Positions 33,724 through 46,000 of a DNA stretch of 64,000 bases are shown piece after piece; positions within the stretch are counted from its first letter, which is position 1; each line of letters begins with the position of its first letter. The notes under the pieces are model-generated. The model searched no databases, was not told where the DNA came from, and saw nothing but the letters and a program-made list of their open reading frames with translations. The stretch is from Turnera subulata (taxonomy: Eukaryota > Streptophyta > Magnoliopsida > Malpighiales > Passifloraceae). The DNA lies in NCBI GenBank assembly GCA_028386065.3, contig JAKUCV010002770.1, forward strand, positions 4,542 through 68,541, given 5' to 3'. Both the position numbers and the translations under genes were made by a program.

Positions 33724-36498
33724 GATGCAGCTTCTTTAAACTTATAATTCTCCTTTCCCTTTCCTTTTCTTCAACTTGGATTACATATTTGATCGCCCTC
33801 TTCTGGGATTTGGGGGGGATTTTATAAGGAGAGGGATGACCTCTCAATGGAACCCTGTTTAAGGTTACTTGTCATTTCCCTGCATGAGTGATTTCAGTGC
33901 CCCACATATGAAAAATCATAATTAATTTATTCGTATGAATTTACGTCATTGGACATCTCTCTATTCGTTTGTTTATTCATTTTATTCGCATACCTCAAGT
34001 AGACTTTTCTTACTTAATATGTATTTACTAACTATATATGCCAGCCTAAGGCATGGAAAGGGATGTGTTTAGGTCAGCGACAGAGCAGAATGCCTAACCT
34101 GATGTGTTGATCAGCAGAAAAAAGAAAAAAAATAAAATCTGTGATGATAAAATAAACGACACCGGACGTTGGCTGAGAGAGTTTTCTACTGCATGCATTT
34201 TCTTTCATTTCAGGAGCTGTGTTGTTAGATAAACGTAATTAATTATCAGCTCAATTTATTGAATCCTTATATGATTGTATATGAACAGACTCCTGGACTT
34301 TTTTTTTTGATACTAAGACTCCTGGACTTTAATAACTTTGTATAGTTTTGACCAATTAAATCTACTATAATTCCATCTACATCTGATAATTAAATATATA
34401 AGCACTATCATGATATTTATCCTTTGTCACATAGCAAACAAGCCTTTCCCACCCTATATGTTTAGTCTTCCACGTACATAATTGATTAGTTTTTTTAATT
34501 GTTTACCATATATCAAGTGAAAGAAGATTAAGCTAAATGGAAATGTTGGCGAAACACCTGCCTGCCGGGAATTTGTGCATAAAAAAACTCAGGTTCTTGT
34601 GTGCAATTTGCCCTATGGAACTTTGTTTTTTGCCTCTTATAATAATTACTTTAGTGGAAAAGTGGGTTTATTTACCCAAAAAAACAAATGTGGTTTTATG
34701 GACCTAAAAACAGAAACCGAGTGGGAGTACTAGATGATGCATGGGTGGTGGTTTTGGAATTTCATTGGACAAAAGGAGGATGACGCAATGACGGCTAGAT
34801 AACAAGGTGGAATGGAAGAGAAAGACATAAGTAGCTAGAGAGACAACAAACTAAAAGCTCCCCCGTGAGAAGTGTTTGGAGGGATTGACAGCTAAACATC
34901 CTTTGACGCTTCCTTCGCTGCTTTCGATGCTTCAATTCTCTCCGATCACGAGCAGATTCCCTTTCCCTCCTTTCCTTTCAATTCCTCTCTTTGCTAGTGT
35001 ACCCAACCCATCTACCTCTCTGCCCATATCCTTTCTTCTTGCATGCACGTGTCTCTCTTCATCAGTACTTTAGTTCGATCCCCCCCAAAAAAATGGGTGC
35101 CGTGACAACTGACAAATTATGTGATATTAACTAATACTACGCACATATGCTTAGTTAATTAGGTGGCACTCACCTAGAAAATTCCACCGTCTTTATTACT
35201 AGTGATCACTGCAACTTTTATGGAGTAAAAAGGAATGGAAAGTAACTATATACTATATGTCTATAGTCTTCTCTTTTTTCTTTGGGATTGATGGCATATA
35301 TCTCAAAGATTCAACATATATATATGTATGCTACTCGGCAGAAGGTGAGACAAACTTAACCTTTTCCATATTGTTCCACTTAATTTGTAATCAATATTTC
35401 TCTTCACAAATAAAATGTATGATTGACCATGACCTATATGGATGGGAGAGAGAACATATTATATGAGGGCATGCATATCTATATATATGGTTATCATATT
35501 CATATATATGTCCAGGAGCCACATATAGATAACATTACGTGCATATATCTGTTTCGTGTATGGATACTACTAACATTTCATCCGTATGGACAAAAATTGT
35601 ATGTCAATCCCAAAGCGCAATAATTGTCCATATTCCACACAAACAAAAATGGGACGTACCCACCAATTCACATGTGTTGCCATTAATCATCACAACAAAA
35701 CAATAAAGCAGCAAGCACACATACAACCTGCTTCAAACCCCTGTCCGCTGCCCCTAGTCTCAATATTCTGCTAGGCTTTTAGGTATCTAGGAGTTGATCA
35801 GATCTTAAGTCATATATTTACATATCATCTTTCATTAATCTATAGTTAATCACTGACTGAGCTAATATATTTACATGCATGAGATCCTCAACTATTGATA
35901 TTTTATTCAATTAACGTATTAATTAAATTTCTAACGCGGTAATAATTGAAAGTACAGAGCGATGTTATTGTTCGACAATCCTCAGGGGTTGGGTTTTACG
36001 ACATATGACCAACTTTTTTTGTTATTTTTATTATATATTGTGGAGAGGTGGATGATTCAAAGAGATTACAGCTGTAGCAATCTGGAGGAACACTGGAAAA
36101 AAGGATACAGAAATAGCAGTAAAAAAATAATAAAGGAGAAGAGAAGTACTGAAGAAAGGCATGGCGCCAAATAATATCTCGCTAGTAGCTAGTTTACAAC
36201 TTTATCTGCCAAACGAGAAAATGCAGTTTTTATGATTCAAGGATAAGAAAAAATCATTGAATTAGAAATTGTAAATTATTGAACAATAGAAAAAAAATCA
36301 TTGAATTAGAAATTGACGATGAAAGATACCTTGATAACAAACTTGATGATGGTTAATGATTATAAATAAATATATTAATAGAGAATGTATTAAAGAGAAA
36401 TGGAAAGGAAGACATATTCTTATTTATGTCCTCTCAAGTATGAAATTATATTATTACATTTAACCTATATTAATAGATTAGAATAAAAAAAAAAGCCT
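33724..36498. other. Intergenic region upstream of bHLH gene
   Basis: This contains the bHLH 5' untranslated/promoter region (33724-34000) and AT-rich sequence. Short frames, including one at 34876-35073 rich in Pro/Ser/Phe, match nothing I know. Poly-T plus GATAC near 34301-34313 may be the end of a LINE-type insertion. Confidence 0.5.
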
Positions 36499-36938
36499 AT
36501 ATTAACAGACACAAAATGTTAAGAGATTAATTTTCTTTTGTGCTAATCGAAGTTATTTATTGAATGAGAAATATGTACAAAGGGTATGAGGAGCTAACTA
36601 TTACACTTTTAACACGGCAATGCATTGGAACCGTGGGGAATCACATAGTAAATCTAATGGAGACAGCCTTGGCACTAGGCCACCCTTGGAATGGCGCTGC
36701 AGAAGCAAGAACTGCACCTGCGCTGAAAGGGAATTGAGGGTGCAATATTTTGAACCACCACAACGCTCTAATGATTGCAGTATCAAACATGAGAAAAAAC
36801 GTTCTCAACTTTTTTCCCCTGTCTTCATCGGCAACCCTTGTATGCCACCGCCGCTACAGGCCGACTCTGGCCATAGCCAGCCGGCCTCTCTTGTTTCTCA
36901 ATCCCCGCCTATCCCAGCTCCTGAGTCAACAGACACCA

Positions 36939-37761
36939 CCATGGCAACGACTGAATCCATACCTGCACCGCCCCTCTCCTTCAAAGACAAGTTGATAGCC
37001 AGCCAAACAGCCAACACTGCTGAGGAGGCCTTCGTTGAACAAGATGACGATATAGTTGCCTTCCACACCCCAAAAGGCCCAGTCGTGAAATGATCTGACA
37101 GATATCGTGATATGCTTCACAAGCGTTGGGCTAATACACTGATTGTTAAATTGTGGGGGCGTAGTATTGGTTTCAAATCCCTGTAAAATAAGCTTGCTGT
37201 CCTCCGGCGGAAGCAACCTGTTCCTCTACGGCGGCGTCTAGGGCGGCGGTGTGCAGTGATCTTGCTAACCAGCCCCGTGGAGAGTGGATGGTGGCTGCTC
37301 CTCGCCAGCGACCCCCACGCAATGGTCAGAATCAGGCACGAAAGGAAACAGGTCCTGGGAAGGTCACAGCGCAATTCAAGGGTGGAATTGGTAGAAGTCA
37401 AACCGGCTCACGGTTTGATGTGTTAACGGATTATGTGCCTGTAACGAGAGCAGTCGCTCTAATCACGGCGTCTTCCCAAGCTACTAATTTAAAGCAAAAT
37501 CCAGGTCTTGACAGAACGCAAATTCCGGCCCTTGTTATGGAAACTATTTTGAAAGAGAAAGATATGGGTGCAATTAACGGTGTAGCAGCCTCTATGGAAA
37601 CTTCAATTATGGCCATGAATCCTCCCCAGCCTACCAAATCTCATTCGTCCGAAATCCCTGCCACGTCTCTTTCTTTCACTACTGAGACTCTTTCCAAACT
37701 GGGACTCCCCTCCCCCCACCCTCTATACCTGGTGAGTCCTCGGCTGTGCCGATGGACATAG
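36939..37761 (+). pseudogene. LINE ORF1 (gag-like, DUF4283-type) remnant
   Basis: The frame starting MATTESIPAPPLSFKDKLIA reaches FHTPKGPVV then a stop. A second piece has RWANTLIVKLWGRSIGFKSL, matching the W-x-x-x-L-I-x-K-L-x-G-R-x-I strand that opens the DUF4283 domain. From 37249 another frame gives GEWMVAAPRQRPPR and GSRFDVL, typical of the C-terminal part after the zinc knuckle. The rest of DUF4283 and the CCHC knuckle are missing between about 37200 and 37250, an internal deletion in addition to stops. Confidence 0.7.
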
Positions 37762-38303
37762 GTAACCCCCAGCATTCCTCCCCGAAATTACCATGCAACC
37801 CCACGCCCACCCTGTTGAATATTAATTTTCTTACTTCAAGTAATCTCGCGATTAATCGTAAGCCCGTAAAAGACTCTGCCACGTCCCTCAAGTCTAGAGC
37901 TACCCGAGTTCTTAGGCAAAATAAAACCCCCTACCTTATAGCCGAGAGCAAGCCTACAATGGAAGTATTTCATCATCGATAGTACTAGGTCCCTCCCATG
38001 AGCGAAACCCATCCCATCAACCTTCTTTTACCCGTCTTCTTGAGAACATAACCTTGAACCCGTCCAAGCATAACAGCATGAAGATGGCTTTTGATACCCA
38101 GAGTCTCGGGCACAAGGACCGTATGGACGTGGCTACAACTCTAAGCACTATTTTTATTAATGATGTTTCTGGCTAAGAAGTGGTAGCTGATTCCTTGTTG
38201 GACCATGGTTCCCATAAGCATGTGGTTGAGACTGCCACCTCGGTCTCAAAGCATTGATTTATTTGGATTTTGAGTTTTTTCTAAACCTAATATAATTTTT
38301 TTA

Positions 38304-41300
38304 ATGGATTTAAACAAACTAATTGTTTGGAATTGCCAGAGTGTAGGTAGCCGTAAGTTTCGGAGGGCGTTGAAAGAAATTATTTGTACTCATAATCCTA
38401 GTATCCTTGTGTTGTTGGAGACTTGGGTTGAATTTGCAAGGGTGGAAAATTTTTTCCAGACTTTTGGATTTTATGGATGCACAGCTGTTGATCCCATTGG
38501 ATTTTTTGGAGGCCTTTGGGTGTTATGGAAGTAGAATTTGGTCCGGATTGATACCTTGGCTTCTGCTCGACAATATATCCACATGCTTGTCCAGTCGCTG
38601 GGTGACTCGCCTTGGGCATTCATGGCAATTTATGAGAGCCCGAGAGCAGCCCCGAGAGATGCCCTATGGGATGACCTCACTATCATTGCCTCCACGATTG
38701 CTCACCCTTGGATGTTAGCGGGCGATTTTAATGTTATTGTTGATCCTGCTGAATATCAAGGGACCCTCATAGCCAGGCCCCCGATTAGTAAGAAATTTTT
38801 GAATTTTGTAGACGAATGTAACCTTTTGGATCTTGGATTTTCAGGCTCAGTGTTCACATAGGAGCGGGGAGACACTCGGAAATGCTTGGACCACGCTCTG
38901 GCCACTGCAGCATGGCGCATGACTTTTTCGGATGCTACTGTTCTCCATATGCCCCGGACAAAATCTGATCATTCTCCACTACTTATTAATCTCTCCAGCC
39001 CCCATACCCAAGGCAGGCAGAAGGCCTTCAGGTACCAGGTTGCTTGGACAATGCACGAGGGCTTCAGAGGTCTTATTACTAATAATTGGAAATCTGATCA
39101 ACCAATTACCACTGCTACCTTGGAACTGGCTAAGACTTTTACTGTTTGAAATCGAAAGTCTTTTGGCAATATCTTCCATAAGAAAGCGAAACTCTTACGG
39201 CGTATTGACGGGATCCAGCGGGCTAGAGACCAGGGCAGATGTAGTCATTCGCTTACCATCCTAGAGAAACAACTCAAAGAGGAGTATGATACTGTCTTGT
39301 TACAGGAAGAGTTACTTTGGTATCAGAAGTCTAGGAGCAAGTGGATTCAATGTGGCGATATGAACACTACCTATTTGCTTACCTCCACTGTCATCTGCTG
39401 CCAGCGGAATCGTATTTGAGGCCTTAAAATTGGCAGCGATTGGTGTTTTGATCCTTTGTCTCTCTGTGAGGCCTCTGTCTCCTACTTTTGTGACTTATTT
39501 GCTTTGGAGGATCCTACTATACCTCGGTACCCCTGGCGAGGGTGTTTTCCTGATATTCCCCAAGCTTCCCTAGCGGCCCTGGTTGTTCCAGCACCTGAGA
39601 GTGAAGTGCATCAGGCCCTCCGGGACATGAAACTATACAAAGCTCCGAGTGTGGATGGGTTCCCTGCAGCTTTCTTTCAACAGCACTGGGATATTGTTAA
39701 GGGTAGTTTATGTGCATTTGTGAATAATGCTTTAATGACTGGCTCCTTTGACACTTCTGTTAATCGGACTTTATTGGTTCTCATCCCTAAAATTGCATCC
39801 CCTGAGCTACTTTCACAATTTAGGCCTATTATTTTATGTAATGTCACTTATAAGCTTCTCTCTGAAGTTTTGGTGAACTGTTTGAAACCATTGATGCCCT
39901 CACTTGTTCTCCCTTTTCAGTCTTCTTTTATACCAGGTAGACAAATTATGGACAATGTCATCGTTGTACAGGAGGTCATTCACTCCATGCATATTTGACA
40001 GAGCGGGAAAGGGTATATGGCCTTCAAGATTGACCTGGAGAAGGAATATGATAGGATTTGGTGGGACTTTGTCCAGGATACCCTCCAGAACCTCAGCCTC
40101 CCTCCTCTTATGATTAACCTTAATCTTTGTTGCATTTCTACTAATTCCATGCAGGTCCTTTGGAATGGAGAGATGACACGTGTCTTCCAGCCCTCGCGCG
40201 GATTGTGTCAGGGAGACCCTTTATCCCCTTATATCTTTGTGCTTTGCCTGGAAAGATTATCGCAAACTATAAGTGCTAAAGTTGATTCCAGAATGTGGAA
40301 GCCTTTCCGGCAGAATAGACATAGCCCGCTATTTCTCACATGTTCTTCGCTGACGATCTTGTTTTGTTTGCAAAAGCATCGGTGGCGCAAGCGCAGGTGG
40401 TGACTAACTGCTTGGAGGAGTTTTGTGCAAGCTCGGGGCAGCGCATTAGTCGGCCTAAATCCCATATATATTGCTCCAAAAATGTGTCCTCAGGCCTAGC
40501 TAGTTCAATTAGCAATACTTGCGGTATTCCCTTAACAAATAATCTTGGAAAATATCTTGGGATCCCACTTATCTATGGGCGCACAAGCACGAAGCTCTTT
40601 AGTGACATCACCAAGAAGATTGACGCGAAGTTAGAGAGTTGGAAGATTAATACTCTTTCATTTGTTGGTCGTTTGACACTAACCCAATCTGTCTTGCAGG
40701 CCATTCCTTCCTATTATATGCAGATGCTCTCTCTTCCAGTTTCCATTTGTGATGATGCGGACAAGAAGTCTAGACGATTCCTTTGGGGTTCCACGGTTGA
40801 TAAAAGGAAACCATCCTTGGTAAATTGGCAGCAAGTCTGTGAGCCTAAGGACAGGGGTGGACTAGGGCTTCGGAATATGCAGCAGGCTAATGAGGCTTAG
40901 TTGGTTAAACTAGCCTGGAAATTTCTCACTTGTCCTAACTTATTGTGGGTCAGACTTCTGAAGGCTAAGTATGGGACTGGGAATGGCTTTTTACCTAAAA
41001 TGGAATCAGAGAAACGGCGCTCCCATGTGTGGTGAGGTATTTGCAAGGCATGGCCCACATTACAGAAAGGCGCCTCCTGGCTTGTAGGAAATGGGACTAA
41101 TGCCAGGTTCTGGATTGATAACTGGTTGGGAGGTAGTGGTGACTTGAAGTCCCAGGCTGTTCAACCTGTACCAAAGGAGCTGTTATGCCGATCTGTTGCC
41201 TCCTATGTCACCGTTAGTGGTCATTGAGATATTGATGCTCTTCGTGACTACCTTTCCTCTACCACCCTTGGTATCCTGGCACTCTCTCATATTCCTTCAC

Positions 41301-42420
41301 CTAATGGAGATGAGGATGTAGTGCTCTGGGAGCATGCTAATTCTGGAGATTGCACAGTAAAGACGGCATATTATTTCATTCGGGACTCATTAGGTTCCTC
41401 GTCTATAGATCCTTGGAAAAGTCTATGCAAGTGGAAAGGGCTACCCAGAGTTCGTACTTTCCTATGGCAACTTGCCTATGATGCATTACTGACTAATGCC
41501 ACCCGTGTCTATCGCCATATGGCTATAGATGATAGATGCCCCCGGTGTCTCCAGCACTCAGAAACAGGCTTACACGCTATACGTGATTGTTCCTTTGCTC
41601 AATTGGTTTGGAAGCAACTTCTCCATCCTAATGAGTGGTCCTCTTTCTTTGCAGGTACTTCAACTGAAGTATGGCTGTCCATGGCGCTGAAGAAACCTAT
41701 GGAATGCTTCTCCACATGCCCTTGGCCCCTCGTCTTTGGTGTTGGAGCATGGATCTTGTGGAAGTCTCGGAATGAGCTTGTTTTCCAGGATCATTCCAGC
41801 CCGGAGGACCCAAGAAGGCTAGCGGAGCATGTCCTTGCTTACTCCTTCCAAATTTGGCTGGAACACACCCTCTCAGAGTCAGCCCACCTGGTGACACAGA
41901 CTCGGGAAGCTTTGGTTGGCTGGAGACCTCCACAAGATGACTGGTTGAAAGTTAAGCTGTCTGTCACCACACAAGGAGTGCAGGTGCTGATGGTGTGTTC
42001 AGGTCCTCAGCAGGGAAATGGGTCCTTGGGTTTGTTCATCGACTTCATCCCTGTACCCCATTCCTTGCTGAGTTGTGGGCAGTGTATGATGCCTTATGTC
42101 TTGCATGGAGCTCTCATTTTCTTAGAGTGGTGGTGGAGGTGGACTGCATAGAGATCGTCTCCCTCCTTAACTCATCCCAGCCTATCCGCCTTGATAGATT
42201 GCCACTGATGGAGTGTGTACGGGAGATGATTAACCGACCTTGGTCAGTCATCATCCAACACACATTTCGAGAGGCTAACATGGTAGCCGATTTGCTCGCC
42301 AAAATGAGTCTTTCACGGGAGTTTGCTTTAGTTTCTTTTGATACCGCACCGTTGTCCTGTATGAACCAACTCTTGGTGGATGCCTCGGGAGCACAACTGC
42401 TCCGGGAGTTTCTGATGTAA
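38304..42420 (+). pseudogene. LINE ORF2: endonuclease, reverse transcriptase, RNase H (broken)
   Basis: The endonuclease begins LNKLIVWNCQSVGSRKFRRA with LVLLETW, and later LAGDFNVIVDP and KSDHSPLLINL (catalytic Asp/Asn and SDH motifs). It is interrupted by stops near 38533 and 38859. Reverse transcriptase shows LYKAPSVDGFPAAFFQ, FRPIILCNVTYKL, SSFIPGRQIMDNV, GYMAFKIDLEKEYDRIWW (usual AYD is EYD), QGDPLSPYIF and the catalytic FFADDLVLFA at 40340, in different frames. A zinc-binding linker (DRCPRC, ETGLHAIRDC) follows. The RNase H part has LAELWAVYDAL, VEVDCIEIV and REANMVADLLAKM. At least six disabling changes are visible, so no active product is expected. Confidence 0.9.
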
Positions 42421-42686
42421 CTTTGTTTTTAAATTTCTCTTAATACCAAAAAAAAAAAAATGAGACGCATATTAACAGTTTTGTCATTGAAGATTAATGA
42501 ATTTCTACTTAGCCAGACCGTATGTTAAGAGATTAATACATATAAGTTAACTTTATCTATATGACATGTACAAATTCTATGAGATTTAATTACATTGATA
42601 TTCACATATCCATAACACTAAAAAATATATATATCCAATTATCCATGACACGAAGACTGGAAAAAAATATATATATGCATAACATT

Positions 42687-43051
42687 TTTTTTGATATAAC
42701 GATGAGATATTATTGATTGAAAGATAGATTACAGAATGTACAAAGTAGGTCCTGCATAAGGAAGGCAGGGGAATACAAGTTTAGTACACTGTTATGTGAA
42801 AGAAAGATGACATTTAAAACTTTTCCAACATTTTACAGAATCAACACTAGCTAGAAGATTGGATAGGTGGTAGGGAAAAGAAGGGTGATTGGCTTTGATC
42901 CAGGTGATGGCGCGTAGCAAGATAACATCAAAAATGCGTTCCCAATCAACCACCTTGTTAGAGAAAATTAGATATATAGATGCATAACATGAGGCAATAT
43001 TGAGATTGCTAGGCAACTGCCAAAACGTCTTAGAGGAATTCATGCAATTAA
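42687..43051 (-). pseudogene. 3'-end fragment of a second LINE, minus strand
   Basis: On the minus strand a frame reads NKVVDWERIFDVILLRAITW then IKANHPSFPYHLSNLL. This matches the W-x-x-(V/I)-x-x-x-(I/V)-L-x-R-x-x-x-W-I-x-A ending of plant LINE ORF2 proteins. It is followed downstream by a tail that ends TCGTTATATCAAAAAAAA (poly-T at 42686-42694 on plus). It is 5'-truncated, as is common for LINEs. Confidence 0.65.
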
Positions 43052-46000
43052 AGTGATAATTTGGAGATATATTACTCTTACAAGTAAGTTTGGGTATTTG
43101 GTCGAAGCTAATATGTGTGCTGATTGGTTGACCTGGAATCACAATCTTCATAATAAAAAGAAAATAATAAAGGCATTACAAGTAACTTTAGAAGCAATTG
43201 CTCCGGAAGCCGTAGTCTACAAATGTTATTTACTCCATCAATCAATCTCCAGCGGGTATCCAATTACCCTTTTCCTAAACGTTAAGATTCCCACTTGTTC
43301 TCCAAGTGGTTTAATTTGATCTCGAAGGCCATCGGCTGTATAATTAGGACAGCCATAGATGGTCCCCAACTAAAATACATAAACTTATGATATCATTTTT
43401 CTGTAATCAATTATTCCATTTTTTCTTTATCTATTCCTTGGTCATCAATTATTAACTTTGTCCTCGGTCTAGATATTGAAAGCTACATAGCTGGTTAAAC
43501 CGCTGTACTATTTTGCAATTGATCCAACCAGTTCTTTAGGTAGTACTGTCACTGTCATGCAATAAATTTTCGTTTCATATAAACACACACAAAAAAAAAA
43601 TATAGTTTTAGGAATGTCAATCTGCCATAAACACCCAGATAGATTAAATCTGTCAATCAAGCTCTAAAACAAAATTTGGCCAATTTGTTCTCTACTATAA
43701 CTCTTTGAAGTGACACCCATAGTAGTCCCTGATCCATCATGATGGTTTTGCCTCCGTTTCCTCTTAGTTTTATTCCCATTTATGACCTTAAGGCCGATTC
43801 TGTCTAGTTACTCTAAATTCATGGCGTACATGTAAAACCAACAATAAAAATAAAAATTCATAAGTAGCGTAACAGGAATCGTTAAGCACACTTGCCATTA
43901 TACTACGAACATTTGATCAATATTTAAGGTAAAATTCCAATATTCCAACAACTTACTTGCCTTTGACCTTTTAGGTTTTGGAACATGCTACTTAATTAAT
44001 AAGTATGATTTCCTGTAAACTTATTTTACAAAGAGCGTGTTTCCCTCTTTCTTCATTTCAAAGAAAAAAAAAAACGGTCGTGTTGTGGACTCTTAGCCAA
44101 TAGTTTAAGTTTCATACCGAGAATGTACCTATATATATGTATATATAGTATAAGACTTAATGGCTAAAAAATACAGTTATTATAATTACCTTGACCAATA
44201 TTGTTTCCCTTGAGACCTTACTAATATTTTCAAATTGATCTCAACCACGATGCGTATTTCTTCAGAAATATAATCAATAACATAAAGTAAAATACCTTGA
44301 CCACATGAATTTTTAGTGGCGAATTTTTTTTTATTTTGTTCGAGTTCTTAGAGTTGCATTTCTGTAAAAAAATTACTAAATGATATATAATGCATACACT
44401 TGAGATTTTCTTTAAAAAATAAATAATAGTGACCCGTAAGCCGATTGAGCTAACATTTAGATGGCCGGATTTAGGTTGATGGTGAGACCTGCAATATTCC
44501 TCGACGATATGACAAGAAAACACGACACACTAACACCATTTATTCGAATGAAATCTTTGATTGAATTTAATTAAAGACTTGAAAAAATTGCTCAAGTGAG
44601 ATCATCGTAAATCTTTTAGTAGAATTTTAATTCTTATAAAAAGGTCATAGAATTTTCTATAACTGAAAGAACCCAATTTTTAGCCAAGTAAACTGAATCA
44701 GTGTATTCCACGGCATTGTGCTCGGTGCCAATCTCATGGTATGCATGCCCGCTAGCCCAATCACAAGTTTCTTCTTGTATTAATATTCAATTCATAAGAC
44801 TGTTCTTGCCGTGAATTATTGAAAGGTGAACAAAATTCAATTAATATGCATTAGGCTCCTTGGAACAAACTTATTTCCTTAAATTATATTCTTTAAGGAA
44901 TCGAGGGAAGGCATGCTTTGAGAAAATTTTATTATAAAACACAGTTCATAAGTCATAACTTTTGCTTCACGGCATGCAAAATACAAGAAGACCATCCTCA
45001 GGATATGGTGCTAATTCATTACTAAATTAGAGCATCATAGAAAACGCCGAGATTAGGATGTAATGACCAGTTGATGAGCAGCAAACAAACAATTAACACT
45101 GATAATCACCCTAGGCTGGGGGATTTTGGTGCCCCTCTTTTCCGGGTTACTATACACATTGTCATATGGCGATTCAAAGGAATATGTCATGAAAAAGAGC
45201 ATATATATGATTAATTGAATGTCAAATCATGCAGAATAGCTACGCTGATTCAGATAACGCTAAATTTTGGAGGATGTCTCGTGACACAACCTATTTTCTT
45301 CTTCACAAACTTTTCTTGCCAATGGGATTCCCATTTCAAAAACGATCAGCTGGCTTTTCTAACTTTGTCGAGAAACTTCATATATAATTATATACTGCTT
45401 ACCAATAAAAAAATAAATTAATATATGTATATACGATGGGCAGTGAACTGGCCTTCCTTGTCGACATCATTCCAGATGCATGATGTTTATGGTAACATAT
45501 TATAAATATTTGTAATCCAAAGTAGTGTAAGTGAAGTCCGTACAATATTGAGATTTGACGGTTTTCCCTGGACCAGAGAAAGACATAGAAGGGAGGGGTC
45601 AGTGTTCACTAGCATGGTCCTGACAAAACTCTGATCATTTTGTAGGGCAAAGTTTGAGATTAAGAAAAGTGGTCTACATGACATGATCATTTGATTAAGT
45701 AGCTTGACCAATATGAGCCATACAGCTCTGATTGTACCTTGCTGAGAAATCGTGGTTATTTTAGGCAAACAAACATACATACAATACAACGATAAAAAAG
45801 AGTAAAAGACACATTGGAGTTAATGTACAACGTATTTACTTTTTTTGTAAAAAAAAGTTTAGGTTGAGGGGAGGCTCTCCCAGTCCAGGGCCAGGACAAA
45901 CAATCGGGCCCAAGGTTCGAACTCTCAACCTAATGAGAGTGCTTACTGAAACTCAACCAACTAAGCCCACCCTCCTACAAGGTATTTACTAATTAGTCAT

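Larger units (their letters stand above)
36532..42460 (+). mobile_element. L1-type LINE, near full length, inactivated
   Basis: Order along the plus strand: ORF1 remnant (about 36939-37761), endonuclease (38304 on), reverse transcriptase (about 39590-40900), zinc-binding linker (about 41320-41640), RNase H (about 41995-42420), then TAATACC and a poly-A run to 42460. This is the domain order of plant L1-like LINEs. Every domain has in-frame stops or frameshifts. ATATTAACAG and ATGTTAAGAGATTAAT occur in the same order before the element (36499-36531) and after the poly-A (42469-42537), and are candidates for the target-site duplication. Confidence 0.9.

Noticed and set aside
34874..34897. Similarity to miR395 (AAGTGTTTGGAGGGA)
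   Set aside because: Only about 15 of 21 positions agree and no complementary arm lies nearby to form a precursor.
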